A stretch of DNA of 64,000 nucleotides, taken from assembly GCF_013744875.1 (NCBI RefSeq), contig NZ_CP059399.1, positions 186,001 to 250,000 of the forward strand, in the 5' to 3' direction. Origin of the DNA: Nocardia huaxiensis. Lineage in GTDB: Bacteria; Actinomycetota; Actinomycetes; Mycobacteriales; Mycobacteriaceae. Both the position numbers and the translations under genes were made by a program. Shown piece after piece: positions 63,448-64,000 of the stretch (within the stretch, counting starts at the first letter, position 1; each line of letters begins with the position of its first letter). The notes under the pieces are model-generated. The model was not told the origin of the DNA and did not search any database. It saw nothing but the letters and a program-made list of their open reading frames with translations.

Positions 63448-63966
63448 TCAGGGGGTCGGCTGCGGCGTCAGCGTGACGCTGAACTTGTCCTCCACGCGCC
63501 GATTGAACTCGCGCTCACACTGATCGAGCTTGGCCTGATCGCTGCCGGCCTTCTGCGCGCAGTCGATGTAGTCGGTGAACCCGGTCTCCTCCGCGGCGGT
63601 CCAGATGATCAGACCCCAGATGACCGAGCCGATGATGCCGATGATGCCCAGCACCACGCCGGTGATCGCCATGCCCATACCGCCCGCGCGGCCACCGCGA
63701 ATCTTGACGATGGCGATCAGGCCGAGGATCGCGGCGACGAGGCCGAGCAGAATGCCGCCGACAACCGTGAGAATGGCGGGCAACGCGATGATGCCGAGCA
63801 CCATGGCTGTGATGGCCATGCCCTTGCCCTTCGGAGATTCCTGCCAGTACTGCTGACCGCCGCCGGGCGGCGGGGGCGAATACCCTCCGGGCTGCTGGGG
63901 ATAACCGCCGGGCGGGGGCGAGGGGTACTGCTCGCCGTACTGGCCGGGGGGCGGGTATTGCGACAT
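63448..63966 (-). CDS. DUF4190 domain membrane protein
   Basis: The 172-residue protein has a Pro/Gly/Gln/Tyr-rich N-terminus (1-45) and two hydrophobic helices of the DUF4190 type (MAITAMVLGIIALPAILTVV and MGMAITGVVLGIIGIIGSVI), then a polar tail with a Cys pair. Such proteins are small envelope proteins of unknown role. GGAAGGACG precedes the ATG. The gene is complete within the window. Confidence 0.8.
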   Translation of the reverse strand: MSQYPPPGQYGEQYPSPPPGGYPQQPGGYSPPPPGGGQQYWQESPKGKGMAITAMVLGIIALPAILTVVGGILLGLVAAILGLIAIVKIRGGRAGGMGMAITGVVLGIIGIIGSVIWGLIIWTAAEETGFTDYIDCAQKAGSDQAKLDQCEREFNRRVEDKFSVTLTPQPTP

Positions 63967-64000
63967 GGGGCGTCCTTCCGTCGGTGCTGCTCCCGGTATC

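Overview
The window is a GC-rich actinobacterial chromosome segment, most probably from Nocardia or a close mycolic-acid genus of the Mycobacteriales. The evidence is a complete mce/yrbE operon, close relatives of mycobacterial FadE10, Zmp1, UgpAEBC, DinB2 and the three-gene Sdh1 complex, XRE/DUF397 pairs typical of actinomycetes, and a lon gene carrying actinobacterial stress-response sites. No tRNA, rRNA, CRISPR array, insertion sequence or prophage was recognised. Nearly all sequence is coding, with many 4-base ATGA/GTGA overlaps.

Layout. 1-5.5 kb: the end of an AAA ATPase gene, a Ser/Thr kinase-like gene that has lost its catalytic residues, fadE10, an alpha/beta hydrolase and a small conserved protein. 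5.5-11 kb: a REP-like double hairpin, a thiolase fold lacking its catalytic residues, and the sdhC-sdhA-sdhB respiratory operon. 11-13 kb: an XRE/DUF397 regulatory pair with a divergent small gene. 13-20 kb: an ABC sugar-type importer without its own ATPase, a DNA glycosylase and a large FAD/Fe-S dehydrogenase. 20-29.6 kb: a secreted I36-type protein, an ABC exporter, a TetR/membrane-protein operon with a clear operator, a His-tailed methyltransferase, a DUF1707 protein, a DinB2-like polymerase overlapping a crotonase gene, an AcuI-like reductase, an EEP-family hydrolase and a yefM antitoxin remnant. 29.6-40.3 kb: lon and assorted metabolic genes ending in rnhA.

40.3-50 kb is one co-oriented mce operon on the minus strand (yrbEA, yrbEB, mceA-F, an Mce-associated protein), with a perfect KstR-type palindrome upstream. 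50.4-54.5 kb holds exported proteins (serine protease, lipoprotein, L,D-transpeptidase) and a cytochrome P450. 54.6-59 kb is a complete ugpAEBC importer. 59-64 kb contains a small kinase-like gene overlapping zmp1, a second XRE/DUF397 pair with its own divergent gene, and a DUF4190 protein.

Themes are lipid and sterol handling (mce, FadE10, P450, crotonase, AcuI), cell-envelope and phospholipid-headgroup uptake (UgpAEBC, LDT), respiration (Sdh1) and proteostasis (Lon). The most unusual items are two probable pseudoenzymes, a DinB2 polymerase with Gln at the steric-gate position, a methyltransferase with 12 histidines in its first 28 residues beside a palindrome, and the stacked HspR-type and ClgR-type sites in front of lon. 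Start sites, sites and hairpins were read by eye; homology statements come from recognised motifs and recalled family sequences, not from searches.
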